Source: Nemertoderma westbladi (Eukaryota; Xenacoelomorpha; Nemertodermatida; Nemertodermatidae). Taken from it: a stretch of 64,000 nt of DNA. How positions within the stretch are numbered: position 1 is the first letter of the stretch; each line of letters begins with the position of its first letter. The translations under genes and the position numbers were made by a program. The notes beneath the pieces are model-generated. The model saw only the letters and a list, made by a program, of their open reading frames with translations, did no database searches and had not been told where the DNA came from. Shown here piece by piece: positions 36,328 to 51,076 of this stretch. The stretch lies in assembly GCA_032718475.1 (NCBI GenBank), contig JAUCBJ010001695.1, forward strand, positions 1-64,000. Direction: 5' to 3'.

Positions 36328-39031
36328 GTTAGGTAATCATCTGCCCCACTAATAGAACATAGCAAACGGCGCACCAGTTAGGTAAACATCTGCCCCACTA
36401 ATAGAACATAGGCGAACGGCGCACCAGTTAGGTAAACATCTGCCCCACTAATAGAACATAGGCGAACGGCGCACCAGTTAGGTAAACATCTGCCCCACTA
36501 ATAGAACATAATCGAACGGCGCACCAGTTAGGAAAACATCTGCCCCACTAATAGAACATAGCGAACGACGCACCAGTTAGGAAAACATCTGCCCCACTAA
36601 TAGAACATAATCGAACGGCGCACCAGTTAGGTAAACATCTGCCCCACTAATAGAACATAGCGAACGACGCACCAGTTAGGTAAACATCTGCCCCACTAAT
36701 AGAACATAGCGAACGACGTACCAGTTAGGAAAACATCTGCCCCACTAATAGAACATAGCGAACGACGCACCAGTTAGGTAAACATCTGCCCCACTAATAG
36801 AACATAGGCGAACGGCGCACCAGTTAGGTAAACATCTGCCCCACTAATAGAACATAATCGAACGGCGCACCAGTTAGGAAAACATCTGCCCCACTAATAG
36901 AACATAGCGAACGACGCACCAGTTAGGAAAACATCTGCCCCACTAATAGAACATAGGCGAACGGCGCACCAGTTAGGTAAACATCTGCCCCACTAATAGA
37001 ACATAATCGAACGGCGCACCAGTTAGGAAAACATCTGCCCCACTAATAGAACATAGCGAACGGCGCACCAGTTAGGTAAACATCTGCCCCACTAATAGAA
37101 CATAGGCGAACGACGCACCAGTTAGGAAAACATCTGCCCCACTAATAGAACATAGGCGAACGACGCACCAGTTAGGAAAACATCTGCCCCACTAATAGAA
37201 CATAGGCGAACGGCGCACCAGTTAGGAAAACATCTGCCCCACTAATAGAACATAATCGAACGGCGCACCAGTTAGGAAAACATCTGCCCCACTAATAGAA
37301 CATAGCGAACGACGCACCAGTTAGGAAAACATCTGCCCCACTAATAACATAGCGAACGACGCACCAGTTAGGAAAACATCTGCCCCACTAATAGAACATA
37401 ATCGAACGGCGCACCAGTTAGGAAAACATCTGCCCCACTAATAGAACATAGGCGGACGACGCACCAGTTAGGAAAACATCTGCCCCACTAATAACATAGC
37501 GAACGGCGCACCAGTTAGGAAAACATCTGCCCCACTAATAGAACATAATCGAACGGCGCACCAGTTAGGAAAACATCTGCCCCACTAATAGAACATAGGC
37601 GGACGACGCACCAGTTAGGAAAACATCTGCCCCACTAATAGAACATAGCGAACGACGCACCAGTTAGGAAAACATCTGCCCCACTAATAGAACATAGCGA
37701 ACGACGCACCAGTTAGGAAAACATCTGCCCCACTAATAGAACATAGGCGAACGGCGCACCAGTTAGGAAAACATCTGCCCCACTAATAGAACATAATCGA
37801 ACGGCGCACCAGTTAGGAAAACATCTGCCCCACTAATAGAACATAGCGAACGACGCACCAGTTAGGAAAACATCTGCCCCACTAATAGAACATAGCGAAC
37901 GGCGCACCAGTTAGGAAAACATCTGCCCCACTAATAGAACATAGCGAACGGCGCACCAGTTAGGAAAACATCTGCCCCACTAATAACATAGCGAACGACG
38001 CACCAGTTAGGTAAACATCTGCCCCACTAATAGAACATAATCGAACGGCGCACCAGTTAGGTAATCATCTGCCCCACTAATAGAACATAGCGAACGACGC
38101 ACCAGTTAGGAAAACATCTGCCCCATTAATAACATAGCGAACGACGCACCAGTTAGGTAATCATCTGCCCCACTAATAGAACATAGCAAACGGCGCACCA
38201 GTTAGGTAAACATCTGCCCCACTAATAGAACATAGGCGAACGGCGCACCAGTTAGGTAAACATCTGCCCCACTAATAGAACATAGGCGAACGGCGCACCA
38301 GTTAGGTAAACATCTGCCCCACTAATAGAACATAATCGAACGGCGCACCAGTTAGGAAAACATCTGCCCCACTAATAGAACATAGCGAACGACGCACCAG
38401 TTAGGAAAACATCTGCCCCACTAATAGAACATAATCGAACGGCGCACCAGTTAGGTAAACATCTGCCCCACTAATAGAACATAGCGAACGACGCACCAGT
38501 TAGGTAAACATCTGCCCCACTAATAGAACATAGCGAACGACGCACCAGTTAGGAAAACATCTGCCCCACTAATAGAACATAGCGAACGACGCACCAGTTA
38601 GGTAAACATCTGCCCCACTAATAGAACATAGGCGAACGGCGCACCAGTTAGGTAAACATCTGCCCCACTAATAGAACATAATCGAACGGCGCACCAGTTA
38701 GGAAAACATCTGCCCCACTAATAGAACATAGCGAACGACGCACCAGTTAGGAAAACATCTGCCCCACTAATAGAACATAGGCGAACGGCGCACCAGTTAG
38801 GTAAACATCTGCCCCACTAATAGAACATAATCGAACGGCGCACCAGTTAGGAAAACATCTGCCCCACTAATAGAACATAGCGAACGGCGCACCAGTTAGG
38901 TAAACATCTGCCCCACTAATAGAACATAGGCGAACGACGCACCAGTTAGGAAAACATCTGCCCCACTAATAGAACATAGGCGAACGACGCACCAGTTAGG
39001 AAAACATCTGCCCCACTAATAGAACATAATC
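36328..39031 (+). repeat. Block duplication in satellite 3, offset 1824 bp
   Basis: Rare GTTAGGTAATCATC units occur in pairs 96 bp apart at 36232/36328 and again at 38056/38152. The rare AGCAAACGGC follows at 36361 and 38185. Unit order matches for about 880 bp (36328-37207 and 38152-39031) and then diverges. Confidence 0.75.
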
Positions 39032-39579
39032 GAACGGCGCACCAGTTAGGTAAACATCTGCCCCACTAATAGAACATAGCGAACGGCGCACCAGTTAGGA
39101 AAACATCTGCCCCACTAATATAACATAATCGAACGGCGCACCAGTTAGGAAAACATCTGCCCCACTAATAGAACATAATCGAACGGCGCACCAGTTAGGA
39201 AAACATCTGCCCCACTAATAGAACATAGCGAACGATGCACCAGTTAGGAAAACATCTGCCCCACTAATAACATAGCGAACGGCGCACCAGTTAGGAAAAC
39301 ATCTGCCCCACTAATAGAACATAATCGAACGGCGCACCAGTTAGGAAAACATCTGCCCCACTAATAGAACATAGCGAACGACGCACCAGTTAGGAAAACA
39401 TCTGCCCCACTAATAGAACATAGCGAACGACGCACCAGTTAGGAAAACATCTGCCCCACTAATAGAACATAGGCGAACGACGCACCAGTTAGGTAAACAT
39501 CTGCCCCACTAATAGAACATAATCGAACGGCGCACCAGTTAGGAAAACATCTGCCCCACTAATAGAACATAGCGAACGG

Positions 39580-42500
39580 CGCACCAGTTAGGAAAACATC
39601 TGCCCCACTAATAGAACATAGCGAACGACGCACCAGTTAGGTAAACATCTGCCCCACTAATAGAACATAATCGAACGGCGCACCAGTTAGGAAAACATCT
39701 GCCCCACTAATAGAACATAGCGAACGACGCACCAGTTAGGTAAACATCTGCCCCACTAATAACATAGCGAACGACGCACCAGTTAGGTAAACATCTGCCC
39801 CACTAATAGAACATAGGCGAACGGCGCACCAGTTAGGTAAACATCTGCCCCACTAATAGAACATAATCGAACGGCGCACCAGTTAGGAAAACATCTGCCC
39901 CACTAATAGAACATAATCGAACGGCGCACCAGTTAGGTAAACATCTGCCCCACTAATAGAACATAGCGAACGGCGCACCAGTTAGGAAAACATCTGCCCC
40001 ACTAATAGAACATAATCGAACGGCGCACCAGTTAGGAAAACATCTGCCCCACTAATAGAACATAATCGAACGGCGCACCAGTTAGGAAAACATCTGCCCC
40101 ACTAATAGAACATAGCGAACGGCGCACCAGTTAGGAAAACATCTGCCCCACTAATAGAACATAATCGAACGGCGCACCAGTTAGGAAAACATCTGCCCCA
40201 CTAATAGAACATAGGCGAACGACGCACCAGTTAGGAAAACATCTGCCCCACTAATAGAACATAATCGAACGGCGCACCAGTTAGGAAAACATCTGCCCCA
40301 CTAATAGAACATAGCGAACGACGCACCAGTTAGGTAAACATCTGCCCCACTAATAGAACATAATCGAACGGCGCACCAGTTAGGTAAACATCTGCCCCAC
40401 GAATAGAACATAGGCGAACGGCGCACCAGTTAGGAAAACATCTGCCCCACTAATAGAACATAATCGAACGGCGCACCAGTTAGGAAAACATCTGCCCCAC
40501 TAATAGAACATAGGCGAACGGCGCACCAGTTAGGTAAACATCTGCCCCACTAATAGAACATAGCGAACGACGCACCAGTTAGGAAAACATCTGCCCCACT
40601 AATAGAACATAATAGAACGGCGCACCAGTTAGGAAAACATCTGCCCCACTAATAGAACATAGCGAACGACGCACCAGTTAGGTAAACATCTGCCCCACTA
40701 ATAGAACATAGGCGAACGACGCACCAGTTAGGAAAACATCTGCCCCACTAATAGAACATAATCGAACGGCGCACCAGTTAGGAAAACATCTGCCCCACTA
40801 ATAGAACATAGGCGAACGGCGCACCAGTTAGGTAAACATCTGCCCCACTAATAGAACATAGGCGAACGGCGCACCAGTTAGGTAAACATCTGCCCCACTA
40901 ATAGAACATAGCGAACGACGCACCAGTTAGGAAAACATCTGCCCCACTAATAGAACATAATCGAACGGCGCACCAGTTAGGAAAACATCTGCCCCACTAA
41001 TAGAACATAGACGGACGACGCACCAGTTAGGAAAACATCTGCCCCACTAATAGAACATAGACGAACGACGCACCAGTTAGGTAAACATCTGCCCCACTAA
41101 TAGAACATAGCGAACGACGCACCAGTTAGGAAAACATCTGCCCCACTAATAGAACATAATCGAACGGCGCACCAGTTAGGTAAATATCTGCCCCACTAAT
41201 AGAACATAATCGAACGGCGCACCAGTTAGGTAAACATCTGCCCCACTAATAGAACATAATCGAACGGCGCACCAGTTAGGTAAACATCTGCCCCACTAAT
41301 AGAACATAATCGAACGGCGCACCAGTTAGGTAAACATCTGCCCCACTAATAGAACATAGCGAACGGCACACCAGTTAGGAAAACATCTGCCCCACTAATA
41401 GAACATAGGCGAACGGCGCACCAGTTAGGAAAACATCTGCCCCACTAATAGAACATAGACGAACGACGCACCAGTTAGGTAAACATCTGCCCCACTAATA
41501 GAACATAGCGAACGACGCACCAGTTAGGAAAACATCTGCCCCACTAATAGAACATAATCGAACGGCGCACCAGTTAGGTAAATATCTGCCCCACTAATAG
41601 AACATAATCGAACGGCGCACCAGTTAGGTAAACATCTGCCCCACTAATAGAACATAATCGAACGGCGCACCAGTTAGGTAAACATCTGCCCCACTAATAG
41701 AACATAATCGAACGGCGCACCAGTTAGGTAAACATCTGCCCCACTAATAGAACATAGCGAACGGCACACCAGTTAGGAAAACATCTGCCCCACTAATAGA
41801 ACATAGGCGAACGGCGCACCAGTTAGGTAAACATCTGCCCCACTAATAGAACATAATCGAACGGCGCACCAGTTAGGAAAACATCTGCCCCACTAATAGA
41901 ACATAGCGAACGACGCACCAGTTAGGTAAACATCTGCCCCACTAATAGAACATAATCGAACGGCGCACCAGTTAGGTAAACATCTGCCCCACTAATAGAA
42001 CATAGGCGAACGGCGCACCAGTTAGGTAAACATCTGCCCCACTAATAGAACATAGGCGAACGACGCACCAGTTAGGAAAACATCTGCCCCACTAATAGAA
42101 CATAATCGAACGGCGCACCAGTTAGGTAAACATCTGCCCCACTAATAGAACATAGGCGAACGACGCACCAGTTAGGTAAACATCTGCCCCACTAATAGAA
42201 CATAATCGAACGGCGCACCAGTTAGGAAAACATCTGCCCCACTAATAGAACATAATCGAACGGCGCACCAGTTAGGTAAACATCTGCCCCACTAATAGAA
42301 CATAATCGAACGGCGCACCAGTTAGGAAAACATCTGCCCCACTAATAGAACATAATCGAACGGCGCACCAGTTAGGAAAACATCTGCCCCACTAATAGAA
42401 CATAATCGAACGGCGCACCAGTTAGGAAAACATCTGCCCCACTAATAGAACATAGGCGAACGTCGCACCAGTTAGGAAAACATCTGCCCCACTAATAGAA

Positions 42501-45500
42501 CATAGCGAACGACGCACCAGTTAGGAAAACATCTGCCCCACTAATAGAACATAGGCGAACGGCGCACCAGTTAGGTAAACATCTGCCCCACTAATAGAAC
42601 ATAATCGAACGGCGCACCAGTTAGGAAAACATCTGCCCCACTAATAGAACATAGGCGAACGGCGCACCAGTTAGGAAAACATCTGCCCCACTAATAGAAC
42701 ATAGGCGAACGGCGCACCAGTTAGGAAAACATCTGCCCTACTAATAACATAGGCGAACGGCGCACCAGTTAGGAAAACATCTGCCCCACTAATAGAACAT
42801 AGCGAACGACGCACCAGTTAGGAAAACATCTGCCCCACTAATAGAACATAGACGGACGGCGCACCAGTTAGGAAAACATCTGCCCCACTAATAGAACATA
42901 GGCGAACGGCGCACCAGTTAGGTAAACATCTGCCCCACTAATAGAACATAGGCGAACGGCGCAACAGTTAGGTAAACATCTGCCCCACTAATAGAACATA
43001 GGCGAACGGCGCACCAGTTAGGAAAATATCTGCACCACTAATTGAACATAGGCGAACGACGCACCAGTTAGGTAAACATCTGCCCCACTAATAGAACATA
43101 GGCGAAAGACGCACCAGTTAGGAAAATATCTGCCCCACTAATAGAACATAGGCGAACGACGCACCAGTTAGGTAAACATCTGCCCCACTAATAGAACATA
43201 GGCGAACGACGCACCAGTTAGGTAAACATCTGCCCCACTAATAGAACATAGGCGAACGGCGCACCAGTTAGGAAAATATCTGCCCCACTAATAGAACATA
43301 GGCGAAAGACGCACCAGTTAGGAAAACATCTGCCCCACTAATAGAACATAGCGAACGACGCACCAGTTAGGTAAACATCTGCCCCACTAATAGAACATAG
43401 GCGAACGACGCACCAGTTAGGTAAACATCTGCCCCACTAATAACATAGGCGAACGACGCACCAGTTAGGTAAACATCTGCCCCACTAATAGAACATAGGC
43501 GAACGACGCACCAGTTAGGTAAACATCTGCCCCACTAATAGAACATAGGCGAACGGCGCACCAGTTAGGAAAATATCTGCCCCACTAATAGAACATAGGC
43601 GAACGGCGCACCAGTTAGGAAAACATCTGCCCCACTAATAGAACATAATCGAACGGCGCACCAGTTAGGAAAACATCTGCCCCACTAATAGAACATAGGC
43701 GAACGGCGCACCAGTTAGGTAAACATCTGCCCCACTAATAGAACATAGGCGAACGACGCACCAGTTAGGTAAACATCTGCCCCACTAATAGAACATAGGC
43801 GAACGGCGCACCAGTTAGGAAAATATCTGCCCCACTAATAGAACATAGGCGAACGGCGCACCAGTTAGGAAAACATCTGCCCCACTAATAGAACATAATC
43901 GAACGGCGCACCAGTTAGGAAAACATCTGCCCCACTAATAGAACATAGGCGAACGGCGCACCAGTTAGGAAAACATCTGCCCCACTAATAGAACATAGCG
44001 AACGGCGCACCAGTTAGGTAAACATCTGCCCCACTAATAACATAGGCGAACGACGCACCAGTTAGGTAAACATCTGCCCCACTAATAGAACATTGGCGAA
44101 CGGCGCACCAGTTAGGTAAACATCTGCCCCACTAATAGAACATAATCGAACGGCGCACCAGTTAGGAAAACATCTGCCCCACTAATAGAACATAGGCGAA
44201 CGTCGCACCAGTTAGGTAAACATCTGCCCCACTAATAGAACATAGGCGAACGACGCACCAGTTAGGTAAACATCTGCCCCACTAATAGAACATAATCGAA
44301 CGGCGCACCAGTTAGGAAAACATCTGCCCCACTAATAGAACATAATCGAACGGCGCACCAGTTAGGAAAACATCTGCCCCACTAATAGAACATAGCGAAC
44401 GGCGCACCAGTTAGGTAAACATCTGCCCCACTAATAACATGGCGAACGGCGCACCAGTTAGGTAAACATCTGCCCCACTAATAGAACATAGGCGAACGGC
44501 GCACCAGTTAGGTAAACATCTGCCCCACTAATAGAACATAGGCGGACGGCGCACCAGTTAGGTAAACATCTGCCCCACTAATAGAACATAGGCGAACGGC
44601 GCACCAGTTAGGAAAACATCTGCCCCACTAATAGAACATAGCGAACGGCGCACCAGTTAGGAAAACATCTGCCCCACTAATATAACATAATCGAACGGCG
44701 CACCAGTTAGGAAAACATCTGCCCCACTAATAGAACATAGCGAACGGCGCACCAGTTAGGAAAACATCTGCCCCACTAATAGAACATAATCGAACGGCGC
44801 ACCAGTTAGGAAAACATCTGCCCCACTAATAGAACATAGCGAACGACGCACCAGTTAGGAAAACATCTGCCCCACTAATAGAACATAGCGAACGACGCAC
44901 CAGTTAGGAAAACATCTGCCCCACTAATAGAACATAGGCGAACGATGCACCAGTTAGGAAAACATCTGCCCCACTAATAGAACATAATCGAACGGCGCAC
45001 CAGTTAGGAAAACATCTGCCCCACTAATAGAACATAGCGAACGACGCACCAGTTAGGAAAACATCTGCCCCACTAATAGAACATAGCGAACGACGCACCA
45101 GTTAGGTAAACATCTGCCCCACTAATAGAACATAATCGAACGGCGCACCAGTTAGGAAAACATCTGCCCCACTAATAGAACATAGCGAACGACGCACCAG
45201 TTAGGTAAACATCTGCCCCACTAATAACATAGCGAACGACGCACCAGTTAGGTAAACATCTGCCCCACTAATAGAACATAGGCGAACGGCGCACCAGTTA
45301 GGTAAACATCTGCCCCACTAATAGAACATAATCGAACGGCGCACCAGTTAGGAAAACATCTGCCCCACTAATAGAACATAATCGAACGGCGCACCAGTTA
45401 GGTAAACATCTGCCCCACTAATAGAACATAGCGAACGGCGCACCAGTTAGGAAAACATCTGCCCCACTAATAGAACATAATCGAACGGCGCACCAGTTAG

Positions 45501-46275
45501 GAAAACATCTGCCCCACTAATAGAACATAATCGAACGGCGCACCACTTAGGAAAACATCTGCCCCACTAATAGAACATAGCGAACGGCGCACCAGTTAGG
45601 AAAACATCTGCCCCACTAATAGAACATAATCGAACGGCGCACCAGTTAGGAAAACATCTGCCCCACTAATAGAACATAGGCGAACGACGCACCAGTTAGG
45701 AAAACATCTGCCCCACTAATAGAACATAATCGAACGGCGCACCAGTTAGGAAAACATCTGCCCCACTAATAGAACATAGCGAACGACGCACCAGTTAGGT
45801 AAACATCTGCCCCACTAATAGAACATAATCGAACGGCGCACCAGTTAGGTAAACATCTGCCCCACGAATAGAACATAGGCGAACGGCGCACCAGTTAGGA
45901 AAACATCTGCCCCACTAATAGAACATAATCGAACGGCGCACCAGTTAGGAAAACATCTGCCCCACTAATAGAACATAGGCGAACGGCGCACCAGTTAGGT
46001 AAACATCTGCCCCACTAATAGAACATAGCGAACGACGCACCAGTTAGGAAAACATCTGCCCCACTAATAGAACATAATAGAACGGCGCACCAGTTAGGAA
46101 AACATCTGCCCCACTAATAGAACATAGCGAACGACGCACCAGTTAGGTAAACATCTGCCCCACTAATAGAACATAGGCGAACGACGCACCAGTTAGGAAA
46201 ACATCTGCCCCACTAATAGAACATAATCGAACGGCGCACCAGTTAGGAAAACATCTGCCCCACTAATAGAACATA
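39580..46275 (+). repeat. Block duplication in satellite 3, offset 5465 bp
   Basis: 39580-40810 corresponds to 45045-46275. Shared rare markers are AACATAGCGA after the 2-bp-deleted spacer (39761 and 45226), CCCCACGAATAG (GAATAG at 40401 and 45866) and AATAGAACGG (40611 and 46076). The second copy has a private change, CACCACTTAGG near 45542, so the copies are close but not identical. Confidence 0.8.
41061..41810 (+). repeat. 398-bp (8-monomer) tandem duplication in satellite 3
   Basis: Markers AGACGAACGACG (ACGAAC at 41061 and 41459) and GGCACACC (41365 and 41763) both recur at 398 bp. The second copy loses identity after about 41810. Confidence 0.82.
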
Positions 46276-49200
46276 GCGAACGACGCACCAGTTAGGAAAA
46301 CATCTGCCCCACTAATAGAACATAATCGAACGGCGCACCAGTTAGGAAAACATCTGCCCCACTAATAGAACATAGACGGACGACGCACCAGTTAGGAAAA
46401 CATCTGCCCCACTAATAGAACATAGACGAACGACGCACCAGTTAGGTAAACATCTGCCCCACTAATAGAACATAGCGAACGACGCACCAGTTAGGAAAAC
46501 ATCTGCCCCACTAATAGAACATAATCGAACGGCGCACCAGTTAGGTAAACATCTGCCCCACTAATAGAACATAATCGAACGGCGCACCAGTTAGGTAAAC
46601 ATCTGCCCCACTAATAGAACATAATCGAACGGCGCACCAGTTAGGTAAACATCTGCCCCACTAATAGAACATAGCGAACGGCACACCAGTTAGGAAAACA
46701 TCTGCCCCACTAATAGAACATAGGCGAACGACGCACCAGTTAGGTAAACATCTGCCCCACTAATAGAACATAATCGAACGGCGCACCAGTTAGGAAAACA
46801 TCTGCCCCACTAATAGAACATAGCGAACGACGCACCAGTTAGGTAAACATCTGCCCCACTAATAGAACATAATCGAACGGCGCACCAGTTAGGTAAACAT
46901 CTGCCCCACTAATAGAACATAGGCGAACGGCGCACCAGTTAGGTAAACATCTGCCCCACTAATAGAACATAGGCGAACGACGCACCAGTTAGGTAAACAT
47001 CTGCCCCACTAATAGAACATAATCGAACGGCGCACCAGTTAGGAAAACATCTGCCCCACTAATAGAACATAATCGAACGGCGCACCAGTTAGGTAAACAT
47101 CTGCCCCACTAATAGAACATAGGCGAACGACGCACCAGTTAGGTAAACATCTGCCCCACTAATAGAACATAATCGAACGGCGCACCAGTTAGGAAAACAT
47201 CTGCCCCACTAATAGAACATAGGCGAACGTCGCACCAGTTAGGTAAACATCTGCCCCACTAATAGAACATAGGCGAACGACGCACCAGTTAGGTAAACAT
47301 CTGCCCCACTAATAGAACATAATCGAACGGCGCACCAGTTAGGAAAACATCTGCCCCACTAATAGAACATAATCGAACGGCGCACCAGTTAGGAAAACAT
47401 CTGCCCCACTAATAGAACATAGCGAACGACGCACCAGTTAGGAAAACATCTGCCCCACTAATAGAACATAGCGAACGACGCACCAGTTAGGAAAACATCT
47501 GCCCCACTAATAGAACATAGGCGAACGGCGCACCAGTTAGGTAAACATCTGCCCCACTAATAGAACATAATCGAACGGCGCACCAGTTAGGAAAACATCT
47601 GCCCCACTAATAGAACATAGGCGAACGGCGCACCAGTTAGGAAAACATCTGCCCCACTAATAGAACATAGGCGAACGGCGCACCAGTTAGGAAAACATCT
47701 GCCCTACTAATAACATAGGCGAACGGCGCACCAGTTAGGAAAACATCTGCCCCACTAATAGAACATAGCGAACGACGCACCAGTTAGGAAAACATCTGCC
47801 CCACTAATAGAACATAGACGGACGGCGCACCAGTTAGGAAAACATCTGCCCCACTAATAGAACATAGGCGAACGGCGCACCAGTTAGGTAAACATCTGCC
47901 CCACTAATAGAACATAGGCGAACGGCGCAACAGTTAGGTAAACATCTGCCCCACTAATAGAACATAGGCGAACGGCGCACCAGTTAGGAAAATATCTGCA
48001 CCACTAATTGAACATAGGCGAACGACGCACCAGTTAGGTAAACATCTGCCCCACTAATAGAACATAGGCGAAAGACGCACCAGTTAGGAAAATATCTGCC
48101 CCACTAATAGAACATAGGCGAACGACGCACCAGTTAGGTAAACATCTGCCCCACTAATAGAACATAGGCGAACGACGCACCAGTTAGGTAAACATCTGCC
48201 CCACTAATAGAACATAGGCGAACGGCGCACCAGTTAGGAAAATATCTGCCCCACTAATAGAACATAGGCGAAAGACGCACCAGTTAGGAAAACATCTGCC
48301 CCACTAATAGAACATAGCGAACGACGCACCAGTTAGGTAAACATCTGCCCCACTAATAGAACATAGGCGAACGACGCACCAGTTAGGTAAACATCTGCCC
48401 CACTAATAACATAGGCGAACGACGCACCAGTTAGGTAAACATCTGCCCCACTAATAGAACATAGGCGAACGACGCACCAGTTAGGTAAACATCTGCCCCA
48501 CTAATAGAACATAGGCGAACGGCGCACCAGTTAGGAAAATATCTGCCCCACTAATAGAACATAGGCGAACGGCGCACCAGTTAGGAAAACATCTGCCCCA
48601 CTAATAGAACATAATCGAACGGCGCACCAGTTAGGAAAACATCTGCCCCACTAATAGAACATAGGCGAACGGCGCACCAGTTAGGTAAACATCTGCCCCA
48701 CTAATAGAACATAGGCGAACGACGCACCAGTTAGGTAAACATCTGCCCCACTAATAGAACATAGGCGAACGGCGCACCAGTTAGGAAAATATCTGCCCCA
48801 CTAATAGAACATAGGCGAACGGCGCACCAGTTAGGAAAACATCTGCCCCACTAATAGAACATAATCGAACGGCGCACCAGTTAGGAAAACATCTGCCCCA
48901 CTAATAGAACATAGGCGAACGGCGCACCAGTTAGGAAAACATCTGCCCCACTAATAGAACATAGCGAACGGCGCACCAGTTAGGTAAACATCTGCCCCAC
49001 TAATAACATAGGCGAACGACGCACCAGTTAGGTAAACATCTGCCCCACTAATAGAACATTGGCGAACGGCGCACCAGTTAGGTAAACATCTGCCCCACTA
49101 ATAGAACATAATCGAACGGCGCACCAGTTAGGAAAACATCTGCCCCACTAATAGAACATAGGCGAACGTCGCACCAGTTAGGTAAACATCTGCCCCACTA

Positions 49201-51076
49201 ATAGAACATAGGCGAACGACGCACCAGTTAGGTAAACATCTGCCCCACTAATAGAACATAATCGAACGGCGCACCAGTTAGGAAAACATCTGCCCCACTA
49301 ATAGAACATAATCGAACGGCGCACCAGTTAGGAAAACATCTGCCCCACTAATAGAACATAGCGAACGACGCACCAGTTAGGAAAACATCTGCCCCACTAA
49401 TAGAACATAGCGAACGACGCACCAGTTAGGAAAACATCTGCCCCACTAATAGAACATAGGCGAACGGCGCACCAGTTAGGTAAACATCTGCCCCACTAAT
49501 AGAACATAATCGAACGGCGCACCAGTTAGGAAAACATCTGCCCCACTAATAGAACATAGGCGAACGGCGCACCAGTTAGGAAAACATCTGCCCCACTAAT
49601 AGAACATAGGCGAACGGCGCACCAGTTAGGAAAACATCTGCCCTACTAATAACATAGGCGAACGGCGCACCAGTTAGGAAAACATCTGCCCCACTAATAG
49701 AACATAGCGAACGACGCACCAGTTAGGAAAACATCTGCCCCACTAATAGAACATAGACGGACGGCGCACCAGTTAGGAAAACATCTGCCCCACTAATAGA
49801 ACATAGGCGAACGGCGCACCAGTTAGGTAAACATCTGCCCCACTAATAGAACATAGGCGAACGGCGCACCAGTTAGGTAAACATCCGCCCCACTAATAGA
49901 ACATAGGCGAACGGCGCACCAGTTAGGAAAATATCTGCACCACTAATTGAACATAGGCGAACGACGCACCAGTTAGGTAAACATCTGCCCCACTAATAGA
50001 ACATAGGCGAAAGACGCACCAGTTAGGAAAATATCTGCCCCACTAATAGAACATAGGCGAACGACGCACCAGTTAGGTAAACATCTGCCCCACTAATAGA
50101 ACATAGGCGAACGACGCACCAGTTAGGTAAACATCTGCCCCACTAATAGAACATAGGCGAACGGCGCACCAGTTAGGAAAATATCTGCCCCACTAATAGA
50201 ACATAGGCAAAAGACGCACCAGTTAGGAAAACATCTGCCCCACTAATAGAACATAGCGAACGACGCACCAGTTAGGTAAACATCTGCCCCACTAATAGAA
50301 CATAGGCGAACGACGCACCAGTTAGGTAAACATCTGCCCCACTAATAACATAGGCGAACGACGCACCAGTTAGGTAAACATCTGCCCCACTAATAGAACA
50401 TAGGCGAACGACGCACCAGTTAGGTAAACATCTGCCCCACTAATAGAACATAGGCGAACGGCGCACCAGTTAGGAAAATATCTGCCCCACTAATAGAACA
50501 TAGGCGAACGGCGCACCAGTTAGGAAAACATCTGCCCCACTAATAGAACATAATCGAACGGCGCACCAGTTAGGAAAACATCTGCCCCACTAATAGAACA
50601 TAGGCGAACGGCGCACCAGTTAGGTAAACATCTGCCCCACTAATAGAACATAGGCGAACGACGCACCAGTTAGGTAAACATCTGCCCCACTAATAGAACA
50701 TAGGCGAACGACGCACCAGTTAGGAAAATATCTGCCCCACTAATAGAACATAGGCGAACGGCGCACCAGTTAGGAAAACATCTGCCCCACTAATAGAACA
50801 TAATCGAACGGCGCACCAGTTAGGAAAACATCTGCCCCACTAATAGAACATAGGCGAACGGCGCACCAGTTAGGAAAACATCTGCCCCACTAATAGAACA
50901 TAGCGAACGGCGCACCAGTTAGGTAAACATCTGCCCCACTAATAACATAGGCGAACGACGCACCAGTTAGGTAAACATCTGCCCCACTAATAGAACATTG
51001 GCGAACGGCGCACCAGTTAGGTAAACATCTGCCCCACTAATAGAACATAATCGAACGGCGCACCAGTTAGGAAAAT
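42482..51076 (+). repeat. Three copies of a block of about 1.94 kb in satellite 3
   Basis: Copies lie at about 42482-44401, 47228-49166 and 49167-51076. Marker sets fix the offsets: CCCTACTAATAAC at 42736, 47702 and 49641; TGCACCACTAATTG at 43031, 47997 and 49936; CATTGGCG at 44091, 49057 and 50996. Offsets are 4966 and 1939 bp throughout. Private differences include GCAACAG (42961 and 47927, but not 49866), ACATCCGCC near 49883 and GGCAAAAGACG near 50207. The second and third copies are directly adjacent. Confidence 0.88.
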
